Positions 62,216 to 64,000 of a DNA stretch of 64,000 nucleotides are shown in pieces. The DNA lies in the NCBI GenBank assembly GCA_910586505.1, contig CAJUGV010000003.1, forward strand, positions 186,262 to 250,261, given 5' to 3'. The position numbers and the translations under genes were made by a program. The notes beneath the pieces were generated by a model. That model saw only the letters and a list, made by a program, of their open reading frames with translations, made no database searches and was not told the origin of the DNA. Positions within the stretch are counted from its first letter, which is position 1; every line of letters starts with the position of its first letter. This DNA comes from an uncultured Paraprevotella sp. (GTDB lineage Bacteria > Bacteroidota > Bacteroidia > Bacteroidales > Bacteroidaceae).

Positions 62216-64000
62216 TCAGAGCTTCACATTCATGCTCTTCCCGTCATAATGTACCGTCTTTCCGGTTCCGTCGGGTAGAACGATACGGAAATTCCTCTCG
62301 GCAATCATGCCTTCATAGCTTCCCGTACGCTTTCCGATAGTCAGGCGGCGTGAAGAGTCGTCCCAAGACAAAGGAATTTCAGTATAAGCCCCTTTCTCAT
62401 AGTTGTAGTTGTCGAACTCGTCTTCATAGAGCGTGAAACTTCCGTCTGCTCCGGGATATACGCGCAATACCAGCTCATCCCACGGCTTTTCGGTGGCATA
62501 CTGCACATCCGGCCCCAGAGGCACAATGCTTCCGGCTCTGACATAAAGCGGAAAGATGTCCAATGTCGTCTCGCAGTCCACCTCCTGCCCTCCGCGCTCT
62601 TTCTTGCCGGTCCAGAAATTATACCAGCTTGCGCCTTCGGGCAAATATACTTTGGCCGCTTTCTTTTCGGTGAAATCCACAGGACCGCCCTTGTCGTCCG
62701 TTCCTTTGTTTTCCTTGTTCCATCCGGTATTCTCGTCCATTCTCACTACCTTCTCCGTGGTATACTGCGCATGCAGCACCGGCGCCACAAGGAAAGCCTT
62801 GCCGAACATATACTCATCATTCCTGTCCCATCCTTTCTTATCTTTCGGGAAATCCATCACCAGAGCGCGCATGAACGTAGACTGGCGGTGTGTCACATCC
62901 CACGAAGTAGAGTAAATATAAGGCAGGAGGGAGTAGCGCAACCGTATGGCCTTCTCGATGGCATCGTATACCGTCTCACCCTTGCGGCCGAACTCGTATA
63001 TCTCGCGCGGCGTGTCGGTACCATGCGAACGCATCATGGGCGTGAACACACCGAACTGCAACCAACGTACAAAAAGTTCCTGGAAAAGAGGATTCCTCGG
63101 CGCCGATCCCGGACGTCCGTTGAAATTATACTGGCCGGCAAAGAAACCGCCGATGTCATGATTCCACTGCGGCATACCGCAAAGCGAGAAGTTCAGACCG
63201 GCCGGCACCTGTTTGCGCAAGTTCTCCCACGAGGAACCCACATCGCCGCTCCACACGCTGGAACCGTAGCGCTGTTGTCCCACCAGACCGGAACGTGTCA
63301 GAATGAACACACGCTTGTCCGAAGTGGCGGCACGCTGGTGGTCCGACACACCGCCCACCGTCATAAGCGGATAGGCATTACGCACCTTGCGGAATGAGCC
63401 GAGCCATGTCTTCACGTCATAATCACCGGGCTTGATACTCAGATGGTCCGGTTCGGTGGAGTCCATCCACCAGGCATCCATTCCATACTTGAAGATTCCG
63501 TTATTGAGGTACTTCCAATAAATGTCGCGTGCCTCCGGATTGTAAGGATCATACGCCCGCACTCCCGAAGGATAGGCCTTGATAGGAGGCCACGCATCCA
63601 TTCCCGATTCCGGCCACGTTGAAAATTCCAGAAGCATACCTTTAGGCTTCAGCTCACGATAAGGTTTCGTGGCCGGACCGAAAGAAGACCAGATGGAAAT
63701 AGCCATATGAGCGTTCATCGCATGCACGTCGTCCAGCATCTGCTGCGGACGGGGATACAAGGGATTGGTAAAGTCCATGGCATTCCACAGATAGTTGTGT
63801 CCCCAATACTGCCAGTCCTGGATGATACCGTCCAGGGGTACGCCCAGATCGCGGTATTTACGCACCACTCCGACCACTTCGTCCTGACTTTTATAGCGTT
63901 CCTTGCTTTGCCAGAATCCATACGTCCACAACGGGAACATAGGTACTTCACCGGTCAGATGGCGCAAACAGGCCACTACCCCGTCGGCATTGCCGCCATA
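62216..64000 (-). CDS. Glycoside hydrolase family 31 protein (alpha-xylosidase/alpha-glucosidase type), 3' part only
   Basis: The frame is open to the end of the window, so the N-terminal part of the gene lies outside; 594 residues are visible. The catalytic barrel shows the nucleophile region DAWWMDSTEPDHL and the acid/base region VWSGDVGSSWENL, plus GIIQDWQYWG and GMPQWNHDIGGF. The IIQDWQYW form and the DSTEPD nucleophile resemble the alpha-xylosidases used on xyloglucan, but alpha-glucosidases share them. Two beta-sandwich domains follow at the C-terminus. It is convergent with the S41 gene across a shared terminator. Confidence 0.93.
   Translation of the reverse strand, partial: YGGNADGVVACLRHLTGEVPMFPLWTYGFWQSKERYKSQDEVVGVVRKYRDLGVPLDGIIQDWQYWGHNYLWNAMDFTNPLYPRPQQMLDDVHAMNAHMAISIWSSFGPATKPYRELKPKGMLLEFSTWPESGMDAWPPIKAYPSGVRAYDPYNPEARDIYWKYLNNGIFKYGMDAWWMDSTEPDHLSIKPGDYDVKTWLGSFRKVRNAYPLMTVGGVSDHQRAATSDKRVFILTRSGLVGQQRYGSSVWSGDVGSSWENLRKQVPAGLNFSLCGMPQWNHDIGGFFAGQYNFNGRPGSAPRNPLFQELFVRWLQFGVFTPMMRSHGTDTPREIYEFGRKGETVYDAIEKAIRLRYSLLPYIYSTSWDVTHRQSTFMRALVMDFPKDKKGWDRNDEYMFGKAFLVAPVLHAQYTTEKVVRMDENTGWNKENKGTDDKGGPVDFTEKKAAKVYLPEGASWYNFWTGKKERGGQEVDCETTLDIFPLYVRAGSIVPLGPDVQYATEKPWDELVLRVYPGADGSFTLYEDEFDNYNYEKGAYTEIPLSWDDSSRRLTIGKRTGSYEGMIAERNFRIVLPDGTGKTVHYDGKSMNVKL

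Noticed and set aside
1..64000. CRISPR array, prophage, insertion sequence or restriction-modification system
   Set aside because: No evenly spaced repeats, transposase, integrase, capsid or nuclease-methylase gene pair were seen on either strand.

Overview
The window is chromosomal DNA from a Bacteroides-type bacterium (Bacteroidales). The evidence is the gene set (PorW/SprE and PorX homologues, FloA/NfeD, a PMCA-type Ca2+ ATPase, a DUF4252 sigma cassette, many GH43/GH51/GH31/GH25 enzymes) and the promoters, which repeatedly fit the Bacteroides primary-sigma consensus: TTTG or TTG, 19-20 bases, then TAnnTTTG. The species cannot be resolved from the sequence alone. Almost all of the window is ordinary, tightly packed core genome. 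No phage, insertion sequence, CRISPR array or rRNA operon was found.

Layout. 0-6 kb: the end of aroB and a GH43 enzyme on the + strand, converging on an oxidative pentose phosphate operon (gnd-zwf-pgl) on the - strand, then a 0.8 kb gene-free stretch with short repeats and tRNA-Pro. 6.2-13.7 kb: a + strand run aroA, a small membrane protein, a metal-ABC permease, the TPR lipoprotein PorW/SprE, the response regulator/PglZ protein PorX, and tsaE. 14-20.4 kb (- strand): a Sel1-repeat protein, a small conserved protein, trxA and dnaE. 20.5-28.7 kb: psd-pssA (phosphatidylethanolamine synthesis), tadA, yraN-birA-pyrH, frr-rsgA-NfeD-floA and a TetR regulator. 28.9-36 kb: the least characterised part, with two membrane proteins of unknown function (one BatD-like), an AraC regulator, an SDR enzyme, a Crp/Fnr regulator and a MORN-GH25 fusion. 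36-47.5 kb: GH51 arabinofuranosidase, NUDIX, the topA-aroK-speA-argB operon, an ECF sigma/putative anti-sigma/DUF4252 operon and a second GH43. 47.5-53 kb: a YgjP-like metallopeptidase facing a - strand operon (Ca2+ ATPase, HAD phosphatase, ribF, CPBP protease). 53.2-64 kb: tRNA-Met, a VanX-like dipeptidase, a THUMP-like methyltransferase, an OmpA protein, the operon GNAT-like/parE/coaD/S41 protease, and the 3' part of a GH31 glycosidase.

How it fits together. The window holds steps of the shikimate pathway (aroB, aroA, aroK), NADPH supply, phospholipid head-group synthesis, translation factors (frr, rsgA, tsaE, tadA), replication and topology (dnaE, topA, parE) and cofactor synthesis (ribF, coaD, birA). 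Polysaccharide enzymes are scattered singly and no SusC/SusD pair is visible. The most interesting points are: PorW and PorX side by side with no other type IX secretion gene in the window; interleaved aroA/tRNA-Pro promoters inside a 14-bp inverted repeat; short degenerate intergenic repeats at two loci; a MORN-GH25 fusion; a long charged insertion in the DnaE PHP domain; and a Crp-type gene whose promoter abuts its start codon. I did not see a clearly new multi-gene system; the PorW-PorX pair is the best candidate for unexpected biology.
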